From the NCBI GenBank assembly GCA_009746045.1, contig RPFO01000715.1, positions 64,501 to 128,500 of the forward strand: 64,000 nucleotides of DNA, in the 5' to 3' direction. Below the pieces are notes generated by a model. That model was given only the letters and a program-made list of their open reading frames with translations. It had not been told where the DNA came from and made no database searches. Of the stretch, positions 1 to 10,430 are shown piece by piece. The stretch's first letter is position 1, and each line of letters begins with the position of its first letter. The position numbers and the translations under genes are program-made. This stretch comes from Mesostigma viride. Lineage: Eukaryota; Streptophyta; Mesostigmatophyceae; Mesostigmatales; Mesostigmataceae.

Positions 1-331
1 GCGAACTTGCGTAGTCCCCGTAGAAGATGCATGTCATAGCATCGGACGGAGGCATGTTGTCCCAGTCGTAATCATCGACCTGGAAAGGCCGGGGCCGAAA
101 GCGCGGTTCTGAGGGGCGTGAGGACCCTCCTGTTTGTCGGGCGCGTTTAGGGTCGGGCGAGGCTGAGGGCGAGGCGTTGAGCCCGGGAGGTTGCTGGGCG
201 GCCACCAGTGCACGACTAGTGTCACTGCTGCCTGCCGGACCTGGCGAAGCTGCAGCCTGAGCTGCAGACGGATTTTCATGGCCGAGCGCATCCGCCAAAC
301 TGCGTTGCGTCGGGGGGCGTTTGCTCGTCAT
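1..331 (-). CDS. N-terminal part of an unknown protein, cut by the window edge
   Basis: An open frame on the minus strand starts at the ATG at 331-329 and runs about 110 codons off the left edge without a stop. It begins MTSKRPPTQRSLADALGHEN, continues through a low-complexity Ala/Ser/Pro/Gln stretch, then an Arg/Pro-rich stretch, and becomes ordered near the edge (VDDYDWDNMPPSDAMTC). The disordered N-terminus followed by an Asp- and aromatic-rich segment could be the start of a transposase or a nuclear protein, but I recognise no family. A second ATG in another frame at about 291 gives a shorter frame with less protein-like composition. The lack of any stop over 331 bases and the change in composition support real coding; the product is unknown. 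Confidence 0.45.
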   Translation of the reverse strand, partial: MTSKRPPTQRSLADALGHENPSAAQAAASPGPAGSSDTSRALVAAQQPPGLNASPSASPDPKRARQTGGSSRPSEPRFRPRPFQVDDYDWDNMPPSDAMTCIFYGDYASS

Positions 332-461
332 ATATTGCGTTTTAGATTCGGAAAATTATATCAGCATGTGCGTCTTAGAAAGACGAAGCGATAGTGATAT
401 TCACAGCTGAATTCGGGGCTCAAACGTGAAAGTTATGAGCTCCGCCGTCAGCCATGGCTAC

Positions 462-510
462 CTCGTGGCTCGTGGCTCGTGGCTCGTGGCTCGTGGCTCG
501 TGGCTCGTAG
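462..510 (+). repeat. 7-bp tandem repeat (CTCGTGG)
   Basis: Seven consecutive copies of CTCGTGG; the last copy has one change. It lies in sequence with no convincing gene. Confidence 0.9.
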
Positions 511-1050
511 CGGCTATCCTCAGGCGTTTGGCTAGCAACGGACCGCGGGGCCCGCACGCGTGGGGAGAAAACAGGAGCATACCGGCCTCAGGAAGGACAA
601 GAGGGAGCTCGCAGAAGAGCTCGGCCCGGGTGCGGCGCTCTTGGTAGCGGACGCCGGGAAAATGGCCTTTCAGCCATGTGTAGCCCATATACGTGGGCCT
701 TGCTTGATGTAGATGGAATTAATAGTGGTGGCCTACCGCGAGTAGGAAAGATCCATGTCTTATTTTCAGATGGCAAATGTTCTTATCACTTCTATATTTA
801 GCAGCTTGGCAGTTGGCCAAGCTCTCTTTTCTATCTTTGGAAGACAGTACGTTCTTTTCCGCTTCAATGTAGTGCATGCGTATTTTGAATTCTGCATATT
901 TATTATCCTTTCCAGTGAGTTGTGAATTGATACTGGTATTGATACTTAGTTGCATGTTGTCTCGATATTTTGAAGAGTCTGAAACTATCAAGTTAGACCG
1001 CTAGAAACTATGCTTGTATTTCTAGGTAGTGATGGCAATGCCAATGTCAT
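511..1050. other. No recognised gene
   Basis: GC-rich up to about 650, then AT-rich. Short open frames are present but none shows a recognisable motif. Nothing else is seen. Confidence 0.5.
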
Positions 1051-1140
1051 GCTATTGAATTAAATTAAATTAAATTATAACATGCCTCCGTTGGGAGATC
1101 ATGTAGCAGATATTCCTTGCTGGATGGGTGGAGGTGGAAG
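1051..1140 (-). mobile_element. Possible LINE 3' tail with stem-loop
   Basis: An (ATTAA)n run at about 1058-1078 is followed by CTCCGTTGGGAG (1086-1097), which pairs with itself as CTCC/GGAG. Read on the minus strand this is a stem-loop followed by an A/T-rich microsatellite, as at the 3' end of many non-LTR retrotransposons. The same arrangement and orientation recurs near 49,583 and 62,408. No reverse transcriptase ORF is attached here, so this would be a short 5'-truncated copy. Confidence 0.4.
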
Positions 1141-1320
1141 AAGCCGCGTAATCGAACCAACCTAACTCTAAGCTATCTAGTCTAGAAAGTCCTAACTACA
1201 CTACTCAGCAAAACGCCCCTTCCTCTTGGGGGGCTGTCATGCTATATATGTCATGTATAGGCAAAATGTATGGCAAAATGTATGGCAAAATGTATGGCAA
1301 AAACAGCAGCAGACCAGTGA

Positions 1321-2300
1321 CAGAGCCAGCCAGCCACGCAGTGACGCACCCACCCAGCCACACATCCACGCATCCACGCACCCGGCACCCCCCCCCCCCC
1401 CCAGCCAGCCACGCAGCCACGCAGCCACGCAGCCACGCAGCAGCGCAGCCACGCAGCCACACAGCCACGCACCCTCCTTTCCAGCCACGCAGCCACGCAG
1501 CCACGCAGCCACGCAGCCACGCAGCCACGCAGCCACGCAGCAGCGCAGCTACACGCAGCCACACAGCCACGCACCCTCCTTTCCAGCCAAGCAGCCACGC
1601 AGCCACGCAGCCACGCAGCCACGCAGCAGCGCAGCCACGCAGCCACACAGCCACGCACCCTCCTTTCCAGCCACGCAGCCACGCAGCCACGCAGCAGCGC
1701 AGCCACGCAGCCACACAGCCACGCACCCTCCTTTCCAGCCAAGCAGCCACGCAGCCACGCAGCCACGCAGCAGCGCAGCCACGCAGCCACACAGCCACGC
1801 AGCCACGCAGCCACGCAGCCACGCAGCAGCGCAGCCACGCAGCCACGCAGCCACGCAGCAGCGCAGCCACGCAGCCACACAGCCACGCACCCTCCTTTCC
1901 AGCCACGCAGCCACGCAGCCACGCAGCCACGCAGCCACGCAGCCACGCAGCCACGCAGCCACGCAGCCACGCAGCCACGCAGCAGCGCAGCCACGCAGCC
2001 ACACAGCCACGCACCCTCCTTTCCAGCCAAGCAGCCACGCAGCCACGCAGCAGCGCAGCCACGCAGCCACACAGCCACGCACCCTCCTTTCCAGCCACGC
2101 AGCCACGCAGCAGCGCAGCCACGCAGCCACGCAGCAGCGCAGCCACGCAGCCACACAGCCACGCAGCCACGCAGCCACGCAGCAGCGCAGCCACGCAGCC
2201 ACGCAGCCACGCAGCCACGCAGCCACGCAGCAGCGCAGCCACGCAGCCACACAGCCACGCACCCTCCTTTCCAGCCAAGCAGCCACGCAGTCACACAGTC
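1321..2300. repeat. Octamer minisatellite (CAGCCACG) with a higher-order unit
   Basis: The basic unit is the 8-mer CAGCCACG, with variants CAGCAGCG and CAGCCACA. A spacer ending in CACCCTCCTTTCCAGCCA recurs many times, so the array has a higher-order structure. Because 8 is not divisible by 3 and the unit has no stop in any frame, long meaningless open frames run through it on both strands. It should not be annotated as a gene. Confidence 0.95.
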
Positions 2301-2367
2301 AAACCCCCCCTACACCCCCCCCCCACACACACCCCCCACCCCACCCACTCAACACTACACGAATGAC

Positions 2368-2503
2368 TCACAAAGAACTGCTGCACCACCGATGATCCCT
2401 GCGGGAACTGCTCTGCTGCCGACGGTCCCTGCGAAAACTGCTGCAGTGCCGACAATGCCTGTGGAAACTGCGACATTGCCGACGCTGCCTGCGGGAACTG
2501 AAG

Positions 2504-2563
<60 letters not shown>

Positions 2564-2600
2564 AGTTGTTGCTGCAGTTGCTGCTGCAGTTGCTGCTGCA

Positions 2601-2639
<39 letters not shown>

Positions 2640-2987
2640 GCTGGACCACTTGTTTCTGCACCTCTTGACGCAGCTGCAAACCAAGCTCTTCAACCTTCTT
2701 GCTTTGGTTCTCCATAGCTCGTTGCATCTCTCTCATCGTCTGTTCCACGCCCACCAGTACGGGGGTCGGCGGCGGCAGCGGCTGGGTACGCTCTGGCTGG
2801 GTGCGCTCTGGCTGCCGTGCAGGACCTTGCCACATCGGCCGGCGCATTGGTGGTTTGCACCGGCCAAAAAATCTACTTTCATGGCACCAGATTTCTTTCC
2901 TAGCACCCATTTTCTACAATCGTCCCCGGCATAACACAAATCAATCAATTCGTCCATGTCATCGCTTCGGCTATCAGCATCGGGCAT
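2368..2987 (-). pseudogene. Polyglutamine / coiled-coil ORF, probably frameshifted
   Basis: Two overlapping minus-strand frames look like one broken gene. The upstream frame starts at 2987 with MPDADSRSDDMDELIDLC and reads about 30 ordered residues. The downstream frame then continues with basic and Pro-rich sequence, a heptad-like stretch (MREMQRAMENQSKKVEELG) and a long polyglutamine run encoded by the CTG/CAG microsatellite. The switch between frames falls near 2900. After the glutamine tract the frame becomes Ser/Arg-rich and stops. Composition resembles the N-terminal region of a transposon structural protein, but there is no zinc knuckle and I do not recognise the family. Confidence 0.35.
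2504..2637. repeat. CTG/CAG trinucleotide repeat
   Basis: An uninterrupted CTG run of about 55 bases is followed by four CAGTTGCTG-type interruptions and a second CTG run. On the minus strand it encodes glutamine. Confidence 0.95.
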
Positions 2988-3159
2988 AGTTCCCGTGGCT
3001 AGTGCCCATCATTCTTTCCACCTTGAGCGGGGCGAAGTCACGAATTCAAGCGCGAAGTGCATTTGAATCAAGCGGGAACTGGGTGACACTGCTTGAAGAC
3101 GTGCAGCTCCAAGGCATGCAAATGATGCAATGTATGAAAGATACGATACGCAAAGTTCA

Positions 3160-4375
3160 GGTGTTCAGGTGAAGCCGTGAAGACGTGGTGAAGACAGGTG
3201 AAGACGCGGTGAAGACGTGAAGACGTGAAGACGTGAAGACGTGAAGACACGATACGGCAAGTTCAGGTGAAGTTCAGGTGTTCAGGTGAAGCCGTGAAGA
3301 CGTGAAGCCGTGAAGCCGTGAAGACGTGGTGAAGACAGGTGAAGACGCGGTGAAGACGTGAAGACGTGAAGACGTGAAGACGTGAAGACGTGAAGACACG
3401 ATACGGCAAGTTCAGGTGAAGTTCAGGTGTTCAGGTGAAGCCGTGAAGACGTGAAGCCGTGAGGCCGTGAAGACGTGGTGAAGACAGGTGAAGACGCGGT
3501 GAAGACGTGAAGACGTGAAGACGTGAAGACGTGAAGACGTGAAGACACGATACGGCAAGTTCAGGTGAAGTTCAGGTGTTCAGGTGAAGCCGTGAAGACG
3601 TGAAGCCGTGAAGCCGTGAAGACGTGGTGAAGACAGGTGAAGACGCGGTGAAGACGTGAAGACGTGAAGACGTGAAGACGTGAAGACGTGAAGACACGAT
3701 ACGGCAAGTTCAGGTGAAGTTCAGGTGTTCAGGTGAAGCCGTGAAGACGTGAAGCCGTGAAGCCGTGAAGACGTGGTGAAGACAGGTGAAGACGCGGTGA
3801 AGACGTGAAGACGTGAAGACGTGAAGACGTGAAGACACGATACGGCAAGTTCAGGTGAAGTTCAGGTGTTCAGGTGAAGCCGTGAAGACGTGAAGACGCG
3901 AAGACGTGAAGACGTGGTGAAGACAGGTGAAGACGCGGTGAAGACGTGAAGACGTGAAGACGTGAAGACGTGAAGACGTGAAGACACGATACGGCAAGTT
4001 CAGGTGAAGTTCAGGTGTTCAGGTGAAGCCGTGAAGACGTGAAGCCGTGAAGCCGTGAAGACGTGGTGAAGACAGGTGAAGACGCGGTGAAGACGTGAAG
4101 ACGTGAAGACGTGAAGACGTGAAGACACGATACGGCAAGTTCAGGTGAAGTTCAGGTGTTCAGGTGAAGCCGTGAAGACGTGAAGACGCGAAGACGTGAA
4201 GACGTGGTGAAGACAGGTGAAGACGCGGTGAAGACGTGAAGACGTGAAGACGTGCATGCAAGGTATCAAAGATACGATACGCCGCAAGTTCAGGTGAAGT
4301 CGTGAAGACGTGAAGACGTGAAGACGTGAAGACGTGAAGACGTGAAGACGTGAAGACGTGAAGACCAGGACTGAC
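3160..4375. repeat. Octamer minisatellite (GAAGACGT) with 149/141-bp higher-order units
   Basis: The basic unit is the 8-mer GAAGACGT. The landmark GATACGGCAAG recurs at 3251, 3400, 3549, 3698, 3839, 3988 and 4129, so the higher-order period is 149 bp, and 141 bp where one octamer is missing. Each unit carries the spacer CAAGTTCAGGTGAAGTTCAG and GAAGCCGT variants. No gene is present. Confidence 0.95.
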
Positions 4376-4464
4376 ACGTGAAGACTGGGACGTGAAGGCA
4401 AGTTGCAGCACTCGGCCGCTGCAGTCGCACGCAGGTAGAAACGAGTATTGCTGCTTGAATCTGT

Positions 4465-4765
4465 CAAGACCCCATCGAATGTAAAACAGGTTTTTCGTAA
4501 AGAAATCCGATTTGTGGGCGGGCTTTATATTATTATATATTGCTTCTGTCCAAGCACTACCGGATGTAAAACAGTATACTTCTTGAAGAAATAAGTTGGG
4601 GCTTTGTTGGGCGTCACATTTGACCGGTGGGCGGAGTTTCCTGCTTCTGTGAAGGCGCCATCGAATGTAGATCAGTAGATTTTCTAAAGAAATCTGAGTT
4701 GTGGGCGGGGCCTTTATTGCTTGTGTCCATCCACCACCGGATGTAGAACAGTAGACTTATTGAAG
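4465..4765 (+). repeat. Imperfect tandem repeat, about 75-100 bp unit
   Basis: Four diverged copies of a segment with core CATCGAATGTAAAACAG or CCGGATGTAGAACAGTAG, each followed by a TTGAAGAAAT or TAAAGAAATC stretch and then TGGGCGGG. Copies start near 4472, 4559, 4659 and 4736, and alternate between the two core types. They lie just upstream of the first CFAP299-like exon, so probably within an intron. Confidence 0.7.
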
Positions 4766-4906
4766 GTGAATCACGATACAACAGCTGTAGTTGACAACAT
4801 CATGACCGGCACATCTTTCCCCCACCGCTGCTCAACCCGGTCCCCCCCAAACTCCTCCACACTTGCCCACCTTTCCACCCTCCTCCACGGCCCGTTGTGT
4901 TTGCAG

Positions 4907-4951
4907 GCGTCGGCACAAAGGGAGGAGGCCGTGCGAGCCGGGAAACTCACG
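4907..4951 (+). CDS. CFAP299: CFAP299-like gene, internal exon (partial gene)
   Basis: A 45-base exon candidate is bounded by a pyrimidine-rich acceptor (TTGTGTTTGCAG) and a GTATGG donor. It encodes ASAQREEAVRAGKLT in phase 0. With the next exon it recalls the conserved core of cilia- and flagella-associated protein 299 (C4orf22, DUF4464 family), where a REEA..GKLT segment runs directly into the IIFIRDRNS..GQE motif. CFAP299 is a protein of motile cilia and flagella. The identification is from memory of the family motif over only two short exons. Upstream exons and those after 5682 are not visible in the window, so the gene is either very intron-rich and spread beyond it or a fragment. Confidence 0.55.
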
Positions 4952-5640
4952 GTATGGTTTGATTTCTAGTTTTGTATTAGGACCCTAGGGTAGCTATGTT
5001 ATATAGGCATGTCTGACAGCATAGCTCACCATTTCATTACCATGGGATGCTGAGCATACCATTTCCAGAGAGGTAAGTCAGTCACTCTTCGCAGTTGACA
5101 AGTCAGAGAAAGCAATCAAGTGCAGCGTTCACAACTCTTGCCGCTCGTAACCTTTTGTCTGCCCTGTTTGGCAGCTCCCTGTCTTTGCTTTCTCTCGTAT
5201 TTCTTTCTTTTGTCTCTTTTCTACATCTTTCTTTGCTAATTCTTGAATATATGATGCTATTGTAGCATCCTTCTAGCGCGGATCGCTCTTAATATCCTTC
5301 TCGCGCACGTTTCCTCGCTTTTTCTCATGTAAGAGCGTCTTCCCTGCCCATGCAGCGTGTACCTGGTGTGTGTGGCTCTGCCTTGCCAATCACAACTGAC
5401 CGACATGCTGGTCAGGCACTGCAGGTCGTTGCCCTTGCGTGTGTGAACCTGCTGTTTTGGCTGTTCCCATGGCCGCTGCGTGTGTCCGTGAATGATACCA
5501 TGGGAGGGAGACTTCTCCCATGGGTCCCCTTCGCTGACACTCGTGATGTAGGTTCGCGTCGACTTGTTTCTCTCACTGTGCCCATATTGGCCTCGCACGG
5601 CTTTGTCTCTCATTCCTTGTTTGCATGCGGCGGCGTGTAG

Positions 5641-5682
5641 ACCATCATCTTCATCCGAGACCGCAACAGCAAGGGCCAGGAG
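5641..5682 (+). CDS. CFAP299: CFAP299-like gene, next exon (partial gene)
   Basis: A 42-base exon candidate lies between the acceptor GGCGTGTAG and a strong donor (GAG|GTGAGT). It encodes TIIFIRDRNSKGQE in phase 0, joining in frame to the exon at 4907-4951 across a 689-base GT-AG intron. The IFIRDRNSKGQE string is the most conserved part of CFAP299/DUF4464 as I remember it. The family normally continues with a tyrosine- and histidine-rich segment, which I could not find downstream; a GC-rich minisatellite begins 200 bases later. A continuous open frame crosses the region on the other strand but has no recognisable motif. Confidence 0.6.
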
Positions 5683-5879
5683 GTGAGTAATTGCTGAGGG
5701 CATGGCTCCTATCCCTTGATGAGTCTAGCGCCATGTACCACCCTCTATGCCTGCATATAGGTGACGCATTGAAAATGCAAGCATCTTACTAGAAGTAGCA
5801 CGGGCCTCCGAGGTGAGATTCTGCGCAGGCCTCATGATCCCAATGGACCTGCGAAGCGCATGGCGCGCATGGGCGGCCG

Positions 5880-7085
5880 GCCGGCGCAGCTGGCATGCGG
5901 CGGGGCGGGGCTGTCGACGGGCGGCGGGGCAGGGCCGTCGGCGCGCGGGGGCCAGCGGCGCTGCCGGTGCGCGCGGGCGGCGGGCCGGCGCACCTGGCAT
6001 GCGGCGGGGCAGGGCTGTCGACGGGCGGCGGGGCGGGGCAGTCGACGGGCGGCGGGGCAGGGCCAGCGGCGCTGCCGGCGCGCGTGGGCAGCGGGCCGGC
6101 GCAGCTGGCATGCGGCGGGGCGGGGCTGTCGACGGGCGTCGGGGCAGGGCTGTTGACGGGCGGCGGGGCAGGGCCGTCGGCGCGCGGGGGCCAGCGGCGC
6201 TGCCGGCGCGCGCGGGCGGCGGGCCGGCGCACCTGGCATGCGGTGGGTCGGGGCTGTCGACGGGCGGCGGGGCGGGGCAGTCGACGGGCGGCGGGGCAGG
6301 GCCAGCGGCGCTGCCGGCGCGCGTGGGCAGCGGGCCGGCGCAGCTGGCATGCGGCGGGGCGGGGCTGTCGACGGGCGTCGGGGCAGGGCTGTTGACGGGC
6401 GGCGGGGCAGGGCCGTCGGCGCGCGGGGGGCCAGCGGCGCTGCCGGCGCGCGCGGGCGGCGGGCCGGCGCACCTGGCATGCGGTGGGTCGGGGCTGTCGA
6501 CGGGCGGCGGGGCGGGGCAGTCGACGGGCGGCGGGGCAGGGCCGTCAGCGCGCGGGGGCCAGCGGCGCTGCCGGCGCGCGTGGGCGGCGGGCCGGCGCAG
6601 CTGGCATGCGGCGGGGCGGGGCAGTCGACAGGCGGCGGGGCGGGGCAGCCGGTGCGCGGCGGGGCGGCGCCGTCGGCGGGCGGCGAGGTGGCGCAGCCAG
6701 CGCGCAGCGAGGTGGCAGCGGCGGCGCAGCCTGCATGCGGCGGGGCAGGGCTGTCGACGGGCGGCGGGGCGGGGCAGTCGACGGGCGGCGGGGCAGGGCC
6801 GTCGGCGCGCGGGGGCCAGCGGCGCTGCCGGCGCGCATGGGCGGCGGGCCGGCGCAGCTGGCATGCGGCGGGGCGGGGCTGTCAACGGGCGGCGGGGCAG
6901 GGCCGTCGGCGCGCGGGGGGCCAACGGCGCTGCCGGCGCGCGTGGGCGGCGGGCCGGCGCAGCTGGCATGCGGCGGGGCGGGGCAGCCTGTCGACGGGCT
7001 ACGGGGCGGGGCAGCCGGCGCGCGGCGGGCCGGCGGCGCAGCCGGCGGGCGGCGGAGCGGCGGAGCGGCGGAGCGGCACAGCCGG
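5880..7085. repeat. Very GC-rich minisatellite, 104-129-bp units
   Basis: The landmark CTGGCATGCGG recurs at about 5890, 5994, 6105, 6233, 6344, 6473, 6601, 6858 and 6963, giving units of 104-129 bp that often pair into a dimer of about 239 bp. Units are built from GTCGACGGGCGGCGGGGC and CCAGCGGCGCTGCCGGCGCG blocks. Long open frames in all phases are a composition effect. Confidence 0.95.
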
Positions 7086-7108
7086 TGCCTGAAAAACGCG
7101 GTCGCTCA

Positions 7109-8639
7109 ATGAAGGTGCACCACGCCGTCTTCTTCCAGGTACAGGGCAACACAGAGACCTGGTTGTCCTACCGGACCACGGAGTCCCAAAAGACGCCGTG
7201 GCAGCCCGCGGGGACTCGACAGGAAGGCGCGCCACGGTGCGGGAAGGCGATGACACAGCCATACAGGTTTGATGCGGAGGGGCGGCCGCTGTTTGGCGTC
7301 CGACTTGTGGATCCAGACCGCATTCCGATGTTGCAGGACACCCCAGCCTTCGCACCATTGAACATGGAGTTTCTGGGGAAGGAGCTGGAGTCGATCAAAA
7401 CAAGGGTCGAGAAGTTGCCCCATGGCATCTGGCAGTGGTACTTTCCGCCCGACACCATCAAGCCAAACAAGGCCTTTTTTCGCAAGTCAAGTCCCACATG
7501 CCCCTGAGGAGGTGCCTGAGGAGTGGCGCCCTTTGCCGTGGCCATCTCGCGCGGACATCTCCGCCCTGCGTGAGCACGATGCAGCGCCTGAACCACCACC
7601 GACGCAAGAAGAGCACTTCATGGCGTTGGTCGACGCAGAGGCGGTGCGCGTCACCCCGCTGGTAGACCGAGTTCGTCATGATGGCCACACACAGCAGGAA
7701 TGGGCGGCAGAAGACAGGGCCATGGCAGCCAAGGTCGCTTACTTGAAGCGCATGCAAGGCGTTGAGAAAGGCTCCGCTGTTCTATACTGGCACCCTTCAG
7801 CTGGTATTCTCTGCAACTCGAAGCTCACGTGGACTCCAGTCCTCGTTGGCATCATCAAGGAGGTGGTTGCGAAGGAGGATGGCGGCCAACCTTCTATTGA
7901 GCTCTTTGTATACCGCGCTAAGCATTTGCATGACACGTGGCACCCGTGGAATACAGACATTGCGCAATGGCCCCATCCGCCAACCACTGCGGCGCACACG
8001 GTGATCATCACCGCCTCAGACCTCGTCTTGACACAAGTGGTGGGCAAGCGAGGTCAGCCGCCCCATGGAGTCTCCTTGGGTGCGAACGAAAAGCTCACCA
8101 AGGAGTGCCTAAAGGCGCTGAAGGAGGTGCCCTATGACGCGGAACACCCGGTCGTGAAGTGGCAAGATGCTGAATGCTCGAAGGGCATCGTCGGCATGGC
8201 GAAGGCATGCTGGGAAGGCGTAACGCTGCAGGTCAAGAGTGGCAGCCGCAACCTCGTAGGGCAAGTCGTGTGTCATTGGGCGTCGGAGCGTGTGACATCC
8301 GCGGACGGTCGCACCGAAAGCCGGGACGGCAGGTACCATGGTCGTGTCGCTGTTGTCGACACGCAAAACGACATGGTAGCCATGTACTGGGGTGCCCGTT
8401 GGGAGGAGGACGCGGTTTCTTGCGTGCCTCTCCACGAGCTGGAGGCACAGATCTGCGGGTGCCCCGGTGTGGTCGTCCCTGCGTTGCAAGCGCCGGATAT
8501 CACCCTGGCCGAGGCTCGATTGCGCGAGATGGTTCCACCCAGCGACGTTGTGGCGGAGAACAACAACGCAGGCGCCTCCCGGCGTCGGAAGCGAGCGCTC
8601 ATCCTTGCCGATGACGATGACGACGACGACGACTGCTGA
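7109..8639 (+). pseudogene. Unknown protein gene with one homopolymer frameshift
   Basis: From the ATG at 7109 a frame reads MKVHHAVFFQVQGN, an ordered stretch and a Trp/Pro-rich stretch, and stops at 7507. An overlapping frame continues as the same kind of protein to 8639. The two join at a T6 run near 7480, so one base lost or gained there would make a single product of about 510 residues. Downstream there is an ordered segment (GSAVLYWHPSAGILCNSKL, then LFVYRAKHLHDTWHPWN), a second beta-rich segment (GRVAVVDTQNDMVAMYWGA), and a basic plus poly-Asp tail (RRRKRALILADDDDDDDDC). The Trp-rich segments faintly recall chromatin-reader folds such as BAH or Tudor, but I cannot assign a family. It could be a transposon gene. 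The start is uncertain because the minisatellite upstream is open in this frame. Confidence 0.5.
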
Positions 8640-8644
8640 AGCGC

Positions 8645-9035
8645 AAGCAGCGTTGTTGTCATTGAGCTGCTCATGTGCTGCTGCTGCTGCTGTGCTGCCA
8701 TGCTATTGCTGCTGCATTGCTGCCGTACTGCTGCTGTGCTATTGTGCTGATGTGTTGCTGCATTGCTGCCGTGCCGCTGATGTATTGCTGTCGTGCTGCT
8801 GTGTTGATGCACTGCTGCATTGCTGCCGTGCTGCTGAGCTAGTACTGCCTATTAGTGAATTTCCTATCAATGGACTATAGTCCACTGATAGGAAATTCAG
8901 GAATCGGCATACTAAGTTGCTGCTGCGCTGACTTGTGCTCCTGCTATGCGGCCGTGTTGATGTGCTACAGTTGTGCTGCTGCTGTGCTACGGTCATGCTG
9001 CTGCTGTGTTGCTGGGCTGATGTGTTGTTGCATTG
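8645..9035. repeat. Irregular TGCTG-rich repeat
   Basis: A degenerate array of GCTGCTG, TGTGCTG, CATTGCTGCCGTGCTG and TGATGTGTTGCTG blocks, starting directly after the stop of the preceding gene and interrupted by the palindrome at 8857-8898. Confidence 0.8.
8857..8898. other. 42-bp near-perfect palindrome
   Basis: GAATTTCCTATCAATGGACT is followed by its reverse complement with no spacer and a single mismatched pair (A/C). It could form a 21-bp hairpin. It sits inside the TGCTG-rich repeat, where its AT-rich composition stands out. Confidence 0.9.
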
Positions 9036-10130
9036 ATGTAGTGGCTATTGTTCCGCTACTACAATTTGCTACTGATGCCGCTGCTGGTGCTTTTTTGCAT
9101 GTCAGTGCCCGCTATGTTCACACCACTGTTGCCGCGGTTGGTATCGCGTGATTTCCACCGGTTGTGCGTTGACATGTGTTACTCATGCATTTGCCCCTAT
9201 ATTTGGTAGCACGCGGTTTCGCGTTAGTTAGGTGCAGACAGCTGCATGTAGACAAACATCTTGTTTAAGTCGGTCAATTAACTGTTCTTGACGCATCATG
9301 GTCCAAGTCGACCGACCTGTAGGGACCAGTAGAGCAATTGTCTAGGAGAAAGAGCGTGATCGCTGCAGAAGCCGCGTGGCAGCCGTGGCTGTACCTGTAG
9401 TACGACCTGCATATATATGGATACTGTATTTGGATACTGGGTTGTTTATCAATTCTGGTTTTAATTTATTTAGTGTACCTGGTGTTGGCATGCCAACTCA
9501 GTGCTAAACTACTTTATGCACAATGATGCAACTTGATGCTATAGTGACGTGCCACGATGTAACTTTATTAACTTCACCATTAGTCATGGGGTCAATAGGA
9601 TTGCTCATTATGCCATGTTAACATGAACCATGGGTTACGTAATAGTGAAAACAGTAATCATGATGCTCCACTTGAAGTCTCCAACATGGTCATGTTTGGA
9701 ATTTTATTGATCATATTCACAATATATGAAAAGAGACAACAAACGTGGAAGCATGGCACGCCGAGGCCGATAATATATGTGTGAAATATGAAAAGAGACA
9801 ACATCTTTGGCAAGCATGATCATATTATGCTTGCCAAACATATTAATGATATCGACCATGTCCAGAAACCATGTTTGCCAATGGTGCATTTAGGATACAT
9901 TTGAAGCCGTGCAAATGTATCCTAATCCGGTAAAACCACCCTCACGCTTGGTTGCTCAGAATGTTGAAGAACCCTAAAAAACATGCCAAAAAAACGGGTT
10001 TTCAAGAGTTGGCATACAATCAGCGTATAATATATTACACACCGCGCGTATTATACATTATACACCTGGGCCGCGTACGATGTGTACTGCGTATGAATAC
10101 ACACTGACTCTATGCAACATAACTGCTGAC
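9036..10130. other. No recognised gene; small hairpin and short direct repeats
   Basis: AT-rich non-coding sequence. TTTGGCAAGCAT (9806-9817) and ATGCTTGCCAAA (9827-9838) form a 12-bp stem with a 9-base loop. ATATGAAAAGAGACAAC occurs twice (about 9724 and 9787), matching a motif found elsewhere in the window. No coding frame is convincing. Confidence 0.5.
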
Positions 10131-10430
10131 ATCCAGCTTCTGCCCCGCATGACTCGCCCCCGGCTCCAGCGCCTCGCCCTCTGCTCCCTCACCAGCTACT
10201 AGGGCGCTCCAAAGCCGAGATCTGGGCTCCCCCACCGTAGCCCCCCACCATCGCGACCGACACCATCGTTCGCGCGCTTTCGAGCAGCGCGCATGCACGT
10301 GACTCACGTCGCTGCAGATCGGTGGCAGCAATGAGCCCGGCCGCACGCTGCCGGCTGCCGCGACCTCTCCACCAATTTTTCACTGCCACCTCCACCCTCC
10401 TCACCTCCACCTCGATCCACCGCCACCACC
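10131..10430 (+). other. Left host flank of the copia element, decayed and CCACC-rich
   Basis: GC-rich, CCACC-rich sequence with no intact frame. The copia insertion splits it from very similar sequence that resumes at 57,356 (CCACCCCCACCACCGCC). The last five bases (10,426-10,430, CCACC) match the five after the 3' LTR and are the target-site duplication. It probably belonged to the same decayed LINE ORF1-like unit as 57,361-58,165. Confidence 0.5.

Noticed and set aside
1205-2395. Long open frames (over 340 codons) on both strands
   Set aside because: They are translations of the CAGCCACG octamer array; every phase is open because the unit has no stop codon.
5725-7152. A 475-codon Ala/Arg/Pro frame on the minus strand
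   Set aside because: It is the GC-rich minisatellite read in one phase; equally long frames exist in other phases and on the other strand.
10426-10430. CCACC target duplication as sole proof of the copia borders
   Set aside because: Both flanks are CCACC-rich, so the match alone could be chance; the border call rests mainly on the LTR alignment, purine tract and the sister copy.
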